Below, in pieces: positions 17,334 to 25,747 of a stretch of DNA of 64,000 nt; position 1 is the first letter of the stretch; each line of letters opens with the position of its first letter. Made by a program: the position numbers and the translations under genes. Under the pieces are notes generated by a model. It worked only from the letters and a program-made list of their open reading frames with translations. It made no database searches and had not been told where the DNA came from. This DNA is from Nonomuraea sp. NBC_00507 (GTDB lineage: Bacteria > Actinomycetota > Actinomycetes > Streptosporangiales > Streptosporangiaceae), in the NCBI RefSeq assembly GCF_036013525.1, contig NZ_CP107853.1, positions 10,106,001 through 10,170,000 of the forward strand. The letters are read 5' to 3'.

Positions 17334-18278
17334 TCACTTCAGACCGGAGAACTGGATGGAGTTGACGATGCGCTTGCCGAACGCCGCGAACAGCACCAGC
17401 ACCGGAAGCGCCGCGACGAGAGTGGCGGCCATCAGCCCGGCCCAGTCGGGGCTGCCCTGCGGCGTCTGGGACTTGAACACGCCGAGCGCCACGGTCAGCA
17501 CGCGGACGTCGTCGTTCGTGGGATCGGTGACCAGCAGCGGCCAGAAGTACTCGTTCCAGGAATTGATGTACGTGAGGATGGCCAGCGTGGCGATCGGCGC
17601 CGCGCTCATGGGCAGGATGAGCCGGAAGAAGATGCGGGGATAGCCGGCGCCGTCGAGCATCGCGGCCTCCTCCACCTCGCGGCTCACGTTCAGGAAGAAC
17701 TGCCGCAGGAAGAAGACGGCGAACGGGGTCATGAACAGGTACGGCAGCACGATCCCGGCGAAGGTGTTGAGCAGCCCCATGTTCTTCATCAGCTCGAAGT
17801 TGGGCAGGTGGATGAAGATCGGCGGGACCATCAGCGCGGTCAGGAACAGGAAGAACACCTTGTCCCGGCCGGGCCAGCGCAGCCGCGCGAACGCGTAGGC
17901 AGCCATGGCGCTGAAGAACACCTGGCCGATCGTGATGACCGTCGCGACGATCACGGAGTTGCGCAGGTAGAGCCAGAAGCTGATGGAGGCTCCGGAGCCG
18001 CCCTGCGCCTGGGCCTCCTGGATGGTGGCCAGCCCGAACACCCGCTCGTACCCGCCGAGGGTCGGGGCCACCGGCAGCCAGGACGAGGGGTCGGAGAACA
18101 ACATCCGGTTGTTGGACAGCGAGGTGCGCAGCATCCAGTAGAACGGGAACAGCGTGAGCAGGACGAAGATCCAGAGCACCACCCAGGCGGCGATCCGGCC
18201 GATGCGGGTGCGACGTCCTTGGCGCGCGGCCGGCCTGGCCACCGCGGTCTTCGCCGAGGGCATGCTTATCGCGGTCAT
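17334..18278 (-). CDS. CUT1 ABC permease, MalG type
   Basis: 314 residues with six membrane segments, starting with WVVLWIFVLLTLFPFYWMLRTSLS. The cytoplasmic EAA loop that contacts the ATPase reads EEAAMLDGAGYPRIFFRLILP. It ends NSIQFSGLK, the usual MalG-type tail. The gene follows the MalF-type gene by 12 bp and precedes the lipoprotein gene by 44 bp. No ATPase gene is near. Confidence 0.93.
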   Translation of the reverse strand: MTAISMPSAKTAVARPAARQGRRTRIGRIAAWVVLWIFVLLTLFPFYWMLRTSLSNNRMLFSDPSSWLPVAPTLGGYERVFGLATIQEAQAQGGSGASISFWLYLRNSVIVATVITIGQVFFSAMAAYAFARLRWPGRDKVFFLFLTALMVPPIFIHLPNFELMKNMGLLNTFAGIVLPYLFMTPFAVFFLRQFFLNVSREVEEAAMLDGAGYPRIFFRLILPMSAAPIATLAILTYINSWNEYFWPLLVTDPTNDDVRVLTVALGVFKSQTPQGSPDWAGLMAATLVAALPVLVLFAAFGKRIVNSIQFSGLK

Positions 18279-18290
18279 GACAGCGCTCCT

Positions 18291-19235
18291 CTAGGACAGG
18301 TCCGACTCGCCCGCACGCAGCAAGCGCATCTGAAGCAGCGAGACACCGGCGAGGATGGCGATGAGGGCGACGCCCATCGCGGAGGCATAGCCGAAGTCGA
18401 ACTGGCTGAAGGCCTTCTCGAAGATGTAGTAGTAGATGACCTTGGAGGCGTCCGCCGGGCCGCCCTGGGTGGTGACGGCCACGGTGTCGAAGATCTGGAA
18501 CGACCCGATGACCGTGATGACCAGCACCATCGCCAGCACCGGCCGCAGCAGCGGCAGCGTGATCCGCCAGAACGAGCGCCACTCCGTGGATCCGTCCACG
18601 GACGCCGCCTCGTAGAGCGACCTCGGGATCGCCTGTAGACCGGCGAAGATCAGCAGCGCCGTGTAGCCCATGTGCTTCCAGACGTTCACCAGCGCGATCG
18701 TCGGGATCACCAGGTGCTCTTCCCCGAAGAACCCCAGGGGCTCGAGCCCGATCCAGCCGATGACCTGGTTGACCACACCGAGGGTGTAGTCCGCCATCCA
18801 GTACCACACGAGGGCGACGACCACGCTCGCGACGAGGTACGGCAGCAGCAGCACGCCGCGCAGGAAGCTCGACTTGGTCAGCCGGTGCATCATGACCGCC
18901 AGGACGATCGCGACGATCGTCTGCACCGAAATGTTGATGACGACGTATTCCAGGGTCACCGCGAGGGAGCGCCAGAAGGAGCCGTCACCGATGAGCTTGA
19001 CGTAGTTCGCCGCCCCGGCCCATTCGGGCGGAGCCAGCAGGCTGTAGTCGGTGAAGCTCAGGTACACGCCGCGGATCGTGGGCCAGAGGTAGAAGACCGC
19101 GAACCCGAGCAGCGCCGGGAGGATGAAGAAGAGCGCCGCCCGATGGTCCCTCCTCTCCTGCGATCGGGCCTGCGGCTCGTGGCGCCCCGCGGGCGCCCCG
19201 GGTCTTGGTGTGGGAACGGAGACCGTGTTCGCCAT
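18291..19235 (-). CDS. CUT1 ABC permease, MalF type
   Basis: 314 residues. A basic N-terminus rich in Arg and Pro precedes the first membrane segment (ALFFILPALLGFAVFYLWPTI). The EAA motif is YEAASVDGSTEWRSFWRITLPLLRP, and TQGGPADASK is the typical periplasmic loop. It pairs with the next gene to form the membrane channel. The start lies 3 bp after the GH36 stop, so GH36 and the transporter are co-transcribed. Confidence 0.93.
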   Translation of the reverse strand: MANTVSVPTPRPGAPAGRHEPQARSQERRDHRAALFFILPALLGFAVFYLWPTIRGVYLSFTDYSLLAPPEWAGAANYVKLIGDGSFWRSLAVTLEYVVINISVQTIVAIVLAVMMHRLTKSSFLRGVLLLPYLVASVVVALVWYWMADYTLGVVNQVIGWIGLEPLGFFGEEHLVIPTIALVNVWKHMGYTALLIFAGLQAIPRSLYEAASVDGSTEWRSFWRITLPLLRPVLAMVLVITVIGSFQIFDTVAVTTQGGPADASKVIYYYIFEKAFSQFDFGYASAMGVALIAILAGVSLLQMRLLRAGESDLS

Positions 19236-19238
19236 CGA

Positions 19239-21428
19239 TCACTCCCTAGTCAGCCGGAGCAGCAGTAGGTGTTCTGGATAGAGATCGGGGGCCTGGATCC
19301 CGGCCTGTTCCAGGACCGAGCCGGGAAGCCGGAGCTCGCCGCGGGCCAGCCACGACGGGAGTACGTGGTTGATGCCGGCGGCCACGTCACCCGGCGCCAG
19401 CGGTTCGACCCGGTACGTCGCCTGTGGGTCGAGCCCGGGCAGCCGCACCCGGCCGGGCGGCGCGACGACCGAGGTCGCGACCGCGACCAGCGCGAAGATC
19501 GCCTCGGAGCGGTCCTGCGCGACCACGCCGTGCACCCACAGCGCGGAGTCGGGGTGATCGGCGCGGACGATCCGCCCCGTGTGCAGCAGGCCACGCACGT
19601 CCTTGTAGAGCGCGATCCAGCGGGTCAGCTCGGCTCGCTCGGCCACCGAGGCCGAGGTGAGGTCCCATTCGATGCCGAAGTGGCCGAACAGCGCGGTTCC
19701 CGCGCGGAAGGCGAGGTCGTGGCGCCGGCCGGTGGTGTGCGCGTGCCCGGCTCCCACGTGCGAGCCGATGAGCTCGGGCGGGAGCAGGAGCTGGGTCCAG
19801 CGCTGGATCGACTGGCGTTCCAGGGCGTCGATGCAGTCGCTGCCCCACACCCGGTCCGTCCGCTGGAGGATGCCGAGGTCCACCCGCGCTCCCCCCGAGG
19901 AGCAGGACTCGATCTCCAGGCCGGGGTGGCGGCGGCGCAGCTCGTCCAGCAGCCGGTAGACCGCCAGCGTCTGCCGGTGGACGGCCGCCTCTCCGCGCGG
20001 GCTGTGGCCCGCGTCGATCAGGTCGCGGTTGTGGTCCCACTTCAGGTAGTCGATGGCGTACTCGGCGACGAGCCGGTCCAGGCGGTCCAGCACGTACGCG
20101 TACGCCTCGGGGTGCACGAGGTCGAGCACCTGCTGGTGACGCACCTCAGGCGGCGTCCGCCCGCCCGTCGACATGATCCACTCCGGGTGGGCCCGGGCCA
20201 GGTCGGAGTCGGGATTGATCATCTCCGGCTCGACCCACAGACCGAACCGCATCCCGAGCGCCCGCACGTGCTCGACCAGGGGGTGCAGGCCCTGCGGCCA
20301 GACGTCCTCGTCCACGTACCAGTCGCCGAGGCCGGCGTAGTCGTCGCGGCGGTGGCGGAACCAGCCGTCGTCCAGGACGAACCGCTCCGCTCCCACCTCG
20401 GCCGCCCGGTCGGCGAGCGCGCGCAGCTTGGGCAGGTCGTGGTCGAAGTAGACGGCCTCCCAGGTGTTCATGACCACGGGACGCGGGTCCGCCGGGTGGC
20501 CCGCCCGGGCGCGCAGGTGCTGGTGGAAGCGGTCCGACACGTCGTCCAGCCCGTGGCCGTAGGCCGCGTACAGCCGCGGGGTGGTGTACTCCTCCCCCGG
20601 TTCCAGCCGTACCTCGCCCGGCAGGAGCAGCTCGCCGCCGCCGATGACGGCCCGCCCGTCCGGCAGGCGCTCGGCGTAGGTGACGTGGTTGCCACTCCAG
20701 CCCACGTGCACGGCCCACACCTCGCCGGAGCGGAATCCGAAGCCGGGGACACCGGCTGCCAGGAGCAGCGACGCGTCCGCCCCTGTGCGGCCGCGGCGGC
20801 TCTCCCTGACCCGGGAGCCCACGGTGAACGGCTGGCGCTGCGGTGACCGCTCGCGCAGGTGCCGCCCGGTCAGGTCCAGCAGCGCGGCGGCCTCGGCGGG
20901 CACCGGCAGGTTGAGCACGAGGCCGTCCAGCACGTACGGCTCGGCCGGATGCCGGTTGCGCACCGCGGCCCGCAGGGTGATCAGGCCGGTCGCGTCGAGC
21001 GCGATCCACACCGTCAGCTCCAGGCCCGCGGCCTCGTCCACGGCTTCGACGCGGACCTCCGTGCCGGCGGCGTGCGCGGAGGTCACCGTGAACAGCGGCG
21101 ACCAGGCCGTGCCCCCGCGATGCCCGCGTAGTCCCGGCAGCCCCGGCCAGCCGGTCGCGTGCTCGGCGAGCACCGAGAGTTCCGCGGGCGTGTCGAGACC
21201 GCTGGAGACGACGGCGGGAATGGCGGCGAGGGCCAGCTCGCGCAGCTGCGCCGGAGTGATGTCTCCGAGGTCGCCGCCCCAGTGCAGCACGCTCGGCAGG
21301 CGCGGCCCGCCGACATCCAGGACCAGGCTGACGCCGCCCGCCCGCAGGTGGATCGGCTCCGGCCGGCTCGCCGCCACGCCGTACGGCGCCGTCGGCTCCT
21401 CGGCTCGCGTGCTGGTCTCCTGGGGCAC
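19239..21428 (-). CDS. GH36 alpha-galactosidase
   Basis: 729 residues, no signal peptide, so cytoplasmic. The N-terminal beta-sandwich domain is followed by a TIM barrel. Conserved stretches are NTWEAVYFDHD (321-331), VLDDGWF (351-357), GLWVEPEMINPDSDL and YLKWDHNRD with nucleophile D465. The acid/base D531 is in TDRVWGSDCIDALER. Starts at GTG 21428 with AGGAGG upstream. It would hydrolyse imported raffinose-family or melibiose-like sugars, releasing galactose. It heads the transporter operon and is divergent from another clan-D enzyme, sharing a 257-bp regulatory region. Confidence 0.93.
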   Translation of the reverse strand: MPQETSTRAEEPTAPYGVAASRPEPIHLRAGGVSLVLDVGGPRLPSVLHWGGDLGDITPAQLRELALAAIPAVVSSGLDTPAELSVLAEHATGWPGLPGLRGHRGGTAWSPLFTVTSAHAAGTEVRVEAVDEAAGLELTVWIALDATGLITLRAAVRNRHPAEPYVLDGLVLNLPVPAEAAALLDLTGRHLRERSPQRQPFTVGSRVRESRRGRTGADASLLLAAGVPGFGFRSGEVWAVHVGWSGNHVTYAERLPDGRAVIGGGELLLPGEVRLEPGEEYTTPRLYAAYGHGLDDVSDRFHQHLRARAGHPADPRPVVMNTWEAVYFDHDLPKLRALADRAAEVGAERFVLDDGWFRHRRDDYAGLGDWYVDEDVWPQGLHPLVEHVRALGMRFGLWVEPEMINPDSDLARAHPEWIMSTGGRTPPEVRHQQVLDLVHPEAYAYVLDRLDRLVAEYAIDYLKWDHNRDLIDAGHSPRGEAAVHRQTLAVYRLLDELRRRHPGLEIESCSSGGARVDLGILQRTDRVWGSDCIDALERQSIQRWTQLLLPPELIGSHVGAGHAHTTGRRHDLAFRAGTALFGHFGIEWDLTSASVAERAELTRWIALYKDVRGLLHTGRIVRADHPDSALWVHGVVAQDRSEAIFALVAVATSVVAPPGRVRLPGLDPQATYRVEPLAPGDVAAGINHVLPSWLARGELRLPGSVLEQAGIQAPDLYPEHLLLLRLTRE

Positions 21429-21457
21429 TGCGGCACCTCCTGATGAGGAACTAAGCT

Positions 21458-21475
21458 TTAGTAAATCGATTTAGG
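21458..21475. promoter_or_regulatory. Operator-like palindrome upstream of GH36 gene
   Basis: The core TAAATCGATTTA (21462-21473) is a perfect 12-bp palindrome with central CG, flanked by TTAG. It is a classic LacI-family operator form, about 35 bp before the GH36 start codon. The same 12 bases occur at 50783-50794. Confidence 0.65.
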
Positions 21476-21529
21476 CAGCACGATTAACCATGGCGATCAA
21501 GAGGAGAAAGCCACGGTCGGCGCGGGACC

Positions 21530-21545
21530 ATTTCGATTTACTAAT
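21530..21545. promoter_or_regulatory. Second operator-like site in GH36 intergenic region
   Basis: ATTTCGATTTACTAAT. Read on the other strand, it contains AGTAAATCGA exactly as in the site at 21458-21475. The central CG pairs are 67 bp apart, compatible with looping or with separate control of the two divergent genes. Confidence 0.5.
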
Positions 21546-21685
21546 TGCTTTTAGTTGTTAAGCTGGCCTCAAAAGTGCCCCCACCTGAACCGCATGTCAA
21601 TCCTTCGTTACGAGTCCGTTACGCGGATCCCACACCCGGCTCCGCGAGCCTGTGACACTCCACCCCCCATCCGCCTTGGAGCGCC

Positions 21686-23314
21686 ATGAGCGAGGTACGC
21701 GTGCCCGATGAGGTGTTCGTCCTGCACGACGACGACGACGGCCGGCCGGCCCCGGCCCGGCGCGGTCACACCGGCTTCGCCACCCCGGACGTGGCGGTCG
21801 ACCTGAACCCGGCGGGCGAAGGCCTCGAGATCCACCTGAGCTCCCCCCGCCGCGGCCTGTCCCGGGTGGCCCTGCGGTGGCATGATCCGCTACCGGAGCC
21901 GGCCCTGATCCTGGGCGACGCCTGGGAACGCTCCTACGGCGACCTGCAGTGGCGGCACCGCCAGCCGGACCGCGTCATGCCTTGGTATTGGCTGGCCCAC
22001 GACCCCGCCACCGGCCGCACCGAGGGCATGGGCGTGCGGGTCCGGCCCGCCGCCTTCTGCTCGTGGAACCTCGACGAGGACGGCGTCACGCTCTGGCTGG
22101 ACGTACGCAATGGCGCCGCGCCGGTCGAACCTGGCGGGCGGCGGCTGCACGCGGCCACCGTGGTCCGGCTCGGCCCGCGCGCGGACGTGTCACCGTTCGC
22201 CGCGCTGACCGAGTTGTGCCGGGCCATGTGCGACGACCCGCTGCTGCCGCCCGAGCCGGTCGTCGGCGCCAACAACTGGTACTACGCCTATGGCCGCGAC
22301 TTCGGCCCGGGCGAGGTCCTGCGGGATGCGGAGACCATCGCCGACCTCGCCGGCGGCCACCCGGTCCGGCCCTTCTGCGTGGTGGACGCCGGGTGGAGCC
22401 CCGGCGGCGGGTGCCCCGGCGGGCCGTGGACGGCCGGACTCCCCGGCCTCTTCGACGACATGCCCGGCCTCGCCGCCGGCATCGCCGCCGCAGGAGCCCG
22501 GCCCGGCATCTGGCTCCGGCCGGCGGCGCTGTCCGTCGTGGACGACCCGAGCCGACTGCGGGCCGGCCCGCGACCGGTGCCCGAGCAGCCGCTGGACCTG
22601 AGCATCCCGGACAACCTGCACGCCATCGGCGCCGACGTCCGCCGCCTGACCGGCTGGGGCTTCGAGCTGATCAAGCATGACTTCTCCACGTACGACCACT
22701 TCGCCCGGTGGGGTTTTCACATGGGCCGGCGGCTCACCGAACCCGGCTGGGCGCTGGCCGACCGCACCGTCACCAACGCCGAGGTGCTCCTGAGCCTGTA
22801 CCGGACCATCAGGCAGGCGGCCGGTGACGCGCTGGTGCTCGGCTGCAACACGGTCGGCCACCTGGCCGCCGGCCTGGTCCACCTGCAGCGGACCGGCGAC
22901 GACACCTCCGGCAGGTTCTGGGAGCGGACCCGCCGGATGGGGGTCAACACTCTGGCCTTCCGGCTGGCCCAGCACCACACCTTCTTCGCCGTGGACGCCG
23001 ACTGCGTGCCCTGCACCCCGGCCACCCCGTGGGAACGCAACCGGGAGTTCCTGGACCTGGTGGCCCGGTCGGGCACCGCGCTGTTCGTCTCGGTGGACCC
23101 GCGGGCCCGCACCGCCGGCGTGGACGCCGACCTGCGCGCCGCCGTGCGGATCGCGCTGGACGGCGGCGTGCCGGGCGGCGTGGAGCCCTTGGACTGGCTG
23201 CACACCAGCAGCCCGCGCGACTGGCGGACCGGTGACGGCCACCGCCGCTACCGGTGGCTGGAGCCGTACGGCGCCGGGCCGCTGATGGACGGCACCGAGC
23301 TGCTCGGGTTGTGA
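21686..23314 (+). CDS. Clan-D (GH36/GH27-like) glycoside hydrolase
   Basis: 542 residues, no signal peptide. TTGGAG precedes the ATG. The barrel shows VVGANNWYYAYG, FCVVDAGWSPG and GIWLRPAAL. The nucleophile is probably D332 in FELIKHDFSTYD, and the acid/base probably D405 or D406 in RTGDDTSGRFW. This spacing is typical of distant alpha-galactosidase relatives of clan GH-D. It is divergent from the GH36 gene and probably under the same LacI control. The substrate may be a different alpha-linked galactoside or N-acetylgalactosaminide. The call as clan-D hydrolase is firm, the specificity is not. Confidence 0.8.
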   Translation: MSEVRVPDEVFVLHDDDDGRPAPARRGHTGFATPDVAVDLNPAGEGLEIHLSSPRRGLSRVALRWHDPLPEPALILGDAWERSYGDLQWRHRQPDRVMPWYWLAHDPATGRTEGMGVRVRPAAFCSWNLDEDGVTLWLDVRNGAAPVEPGGRRLHAATVVRLGPRADVSPFAALTELCRAMCDDPLLPPEPVVGANNWYYAYGRDFGPGEVLRDAETIADLAGGHPVRPFCVVDAGWSPGGGCPGGPWTAGLPGLFDDMPGLAAGIAAAGARPGIWLRPAALSVVDDPSRLRAGPRPVPEQPLDLSIPDNLHAIGADVRRLTGWGFELIKHDFSTYDHFARWGFHMGRRLTEPGWALADRTVTNAEVLLSLYRTIRQAAGDALVLGCNTVGHLAAGLVHLQRTGDDTSGRFWERTRRMGVNTLAFRLAQHHTFFAVDADCVPCTPATPWERNREFLDLVARSGTALFVSVDPRARTAGVDADLRAAVRIALDGGVPGGVEPLDWLHTSSPRDWRTGDGHRRYRWLEPYGAGPLMDGTELLGL

Positions 23315-23333
23315 CACCTCGCCCGCACCTTGC

Positions 23334-23991
23334 TCATCGGGACGACGTCATGACGCCGGCGATGGCGGCATGAACGAAAGCCTTCTCATCGCTGGTCAGA
23401 TCCATGGGGCGGTGGGTGAAGGCTACGTCCAGCAGGGCACCGCGCAACGTCGAGGTGGTCCAGATGCCGGCGGTCTGGTCATCGAGGTCGAGGTGGACAC
23501 CGGCGACGACTTTTTCGCACCATTCTTCGCCGGCCTGCGGAGCTTGAGGGGAGGGTGGGGTGACCTCGGCGGCGTGGCCGACTGCCACCTTGATCTGCTG
23601 AAGGCCGTCATAGGCCCACTCCACACGCCAGCCGGGCCAGGTCCGGGCGAGTGTTGGCCAGGGCCGCGAGCCGGTAGCTTTGGTCGCCATCGCAGTGGCA
23701 GAACAGCAGCAGTCGCCGTTCGTCATGGTCGATCAGGCAGGCGCCGTCGCATTCGCCCTCCCACATCCATGAGCTCTTCTCGCGCTGGCGGCGGGCGAAC
23801 CGGGTTGCTGGTTCAGGGCCGGGCAGGAGATCCCGGACTTGCGGCAACAGGGCCGCGTCCGCGTGCCTCTGTTGGACTTTGGCGTATGGATCAGCGCCGG
23901 TACTTCCTCCGGGCTGCGTGGCGAGCTCGCCCCCGCTCATGCGCGCACAGGATTGGGCTGCCTTCGGAGCGCCTCCCACCGACAAGTTCAC
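23334..23991 (-). pseudogene. Hypothetical protein gene split by a frameshift
   Basis: Two overlapping minus-strand frames read as one protein. The first gives QVRDLLPGPEPATRFARR, EGECDGACLIDHDERRLLLFCHCDGD and ANTRPDLARLA. The second continues WRVEWAYDGLQQIKVAVGHAAEV, EKVVAGVHLDLDDQTAGIWTT and DEKAFVHAAIAGVM. The switch lies at about 23620-23632, where one base appears lost or gained. I do not recognise the family. The gene could be a real pseudogene or a sequencing error. The true start is uncertain. Confidence 0.6.
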
Positions 23992-24106
23992 GCCGATCGT
24001 GTGGTGGAGTTCGCCGGGTATCCCGAGCGGTGTTCGTGGACAGGGTGACCACGAACACCGCCCAGGCCGCCGGCGCGGCCAGTGCGCATCTGAGCTGCAG
24101 AAACGC

Positions 24107-25738
24107 CTAGGCCGGGAGGTTCCACTTCTGCGGGTCGAGTCCGTTGCAGTCGTAGATCTGCAGGCGGGTGCCGGCGGCGGTGGCGCCGCCGGGGCTGTCG
24201 AGGCAGCGGCCGGACTGCGGGTTCAGCAGGGCGCCGTTCGGCTGCGAGCGCCACTGCTGGCCGCCCGCGCCGTTGCACTCCCAGAGCTGGACCTTGCTGA
24301 AGTTGGCGGTGGCGTTGGCGTCGATGTCCAGGCACTTGCCGAAGGCGCGCAGAGTGCCATCGGGGTGCCGCGACCAGCGCTGGCCGGTGGCGATCCCGCA
24401 GTCCCACAGCTGCACGGGGTTGCCGTTGGCGTTCGTGTTGGTGTCCACGTCCACGCACTTGCCGGCGCCGGCGGGGCCGGTGATCTGGCCGGCGGTGCCG
24501 GACAGCGTGCCGATGCCGTACTTGACCTGGCACTGGTTGCCGGTGAGCTGGGTGGCGGCGAGGTAGAGGAAGCCGGTGCCGTTCGCGGAGGGCACGATCG
24601 GCGAGCTGTAGCCGGGGCAGGACGGCTCGCCGGTGTTGTAGCCGCCGGTGGGGTTGACGTTCACCGGCGCCTCGATCTCGGTCCACGCGCCGGCGCCCAG
24701 ATTGGTGTTGGCGAACAGGACCTGGCCGGACTCGCCGAGCACGGTCTTGTTGCCGGTCGGGCCGGCGACGACGCGCTGGCCGGACATCAGCAGCGTGCCG
24801 TTGGGGCCGCCGCCAGGCAACCAGGCCACGTACGGCGTGTGCAGCAGCTCCCGCTGGTCGGAGGTGCGGACCAGGGTCCCGGTGCCGGAGCCCCAGTTCA
24901 GGCCGTCGGAGCTGGTCTTGACGTACACCTCGCAGGCGTGGTCGGGGTCGGTGGCGTCCCGGCACATCTCGTACGCCATCAGGAATGAGCCGTTCGGCAG
25001 CCCGGTCACGATTGACATGCCCGGCCTGGCCAGGTTGTCGGCCGGGAAGGCCACGTCCTGGGTGAGCGTGGCGCTCCACGACTGGCCGCCGTTGGTGGAG
25101 GTGTAGTGGCCGATGACCTGGTTGTTGGTGGGCGTGTTGGCGGGGCGCTCGTCGGAGATGAAGCAGGCGAGGGTATTGTTCGGGGCCAGCAGGAACCACG
25201 GCTCCCAGATGCCGTGGCCCCACGAATTGGGCTGGCCGCTGGTCTGCGTGCAGTTCGACAGGTACGTCCAGGTCGCGCCGTGGTCGGTGCTCTTGAACAC
25301 CTCGACCTTCTGGGCCGTGTAGTCGCCGACGTCCCAAGCTGTGCCCGCGGCCAGCAGGTCGCCTTGGTTCAGCCCGTTGGCTGTGCGCGGCACCTCGTAC
25401 AGAACCGGGGCCTCCAGGTCCCAGCCGGGCGTGTGGGAGGTGATCGTGGAGATCGGGTTCGCTGACCAGGTGCGCCCACCGTCGGTGCTGCGGTAGATCG
25501 GCAGCGACGTGGGCGCGTTGTGGTTGCGGCGGGCGAACGTCGCGAGCATGGTCTCGTTCGGCGAGCCGTCGTGGTCGAGTCGGATCGCCCGCGGGTAGCT
25601 GGCGTCGCCCTGCGGATACGTGCCCAGGTTCGGCGCGTAGAGCACCTGGCCGGGCGGAGCCGCCTGGGCGGGACTCGCGGACCCGGCCAGGCAGGCTCCG
25701 ACCAGGGCTAACGCGGCAATGGGGGGTGTGAGGCGCAC
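24107..25738 (-). CDS. Secreted BNR-repeat (sialidase-like) protein with ricin-B lectin domain
   Basis: 543 residues from GTG 25738 (AAGGAG upstream, overlapping the end of the GH2 gene). The Sec signal peptide ends around QAAPPG. A six-bladed propeller region carries Asp-box motifs YRSTDGGRTW, FKSTDHGATW and YTSTNGGQSW. After GPAGAGKCVDVDTNTNANG comes a three-unit ricin-type lectin with QRW, QQW and QKW motifs and Cys pairs, ending CNGLDPQKWNLPA. It is probably an exo-acting hydrolase or binding protein targeted to a polysaccharide. I do not see the full Arg triad of true sialidases, so sialidase activity is not claimed. It is the last gene of the CUT1/GH2 operon. Confidence 0.85.
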   Translation of the reverse strand: MRLTPPIAALALVGACLAGSASPAQAAPPGQVLYAPNLGTYPQGDASYPRAIRLDHDGSPNETMLATFARRNHNAPTSLPIYRSTDGGRTWSANPISTITSHTPGWDLEAPVLYEVPRTANGLNQGDLLAAGTAWDVGDYTAQKVEVFKSTDHGATWTYLSNCTQTSGQPNSWGHGIWEPWFLLAPNNTLACFISDERPANTPTNNQVIGHYTSTNGGQSWSATLTQDVAFPADNLARPGMSIVTGLPNGSFLMAYEMCRDATDPDHACEVYVKTSSDGLNWGSGTGTLVRTSDQRELLHTPYVAWLPGGGPNGTLLMSGQRVVAGPTGNKTVLGESGQVLFANTNLGAGAWTEIEAPVNVNPTGGYNTGEPSCPGYSSPIVPSANGTGFLYLAATQLTGNQCQVKYGIGTLSGTAGQITGPAGAGKCVDVDTNTNANGNPVQLWDCGIATGQRWSRHPDGTLRAFGKCLDIDANATANFSKVQLWECNGAGGQQWRSQPNGALLNPQSGRCLDSPGGATAAGTRLQIYDCNGLDPQKWNLPA

Positions 25739-25747
25739 GCTGTCTCC

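Noticed and set aside
15934..18807. A 957-residue open frame suggesting a permease-lipoprotein fusion
   Set aside because: The first half is a shadow of the two permease genes. The lipoprotein has its own ATG, RBS and lipobox at 17289.
24107..25738. Calling the BNR protein a true sialidase
   Set aside because: Asp-boxes are present, but I could not identify the three-Arg cluster and FRIP-type motif with confidence.
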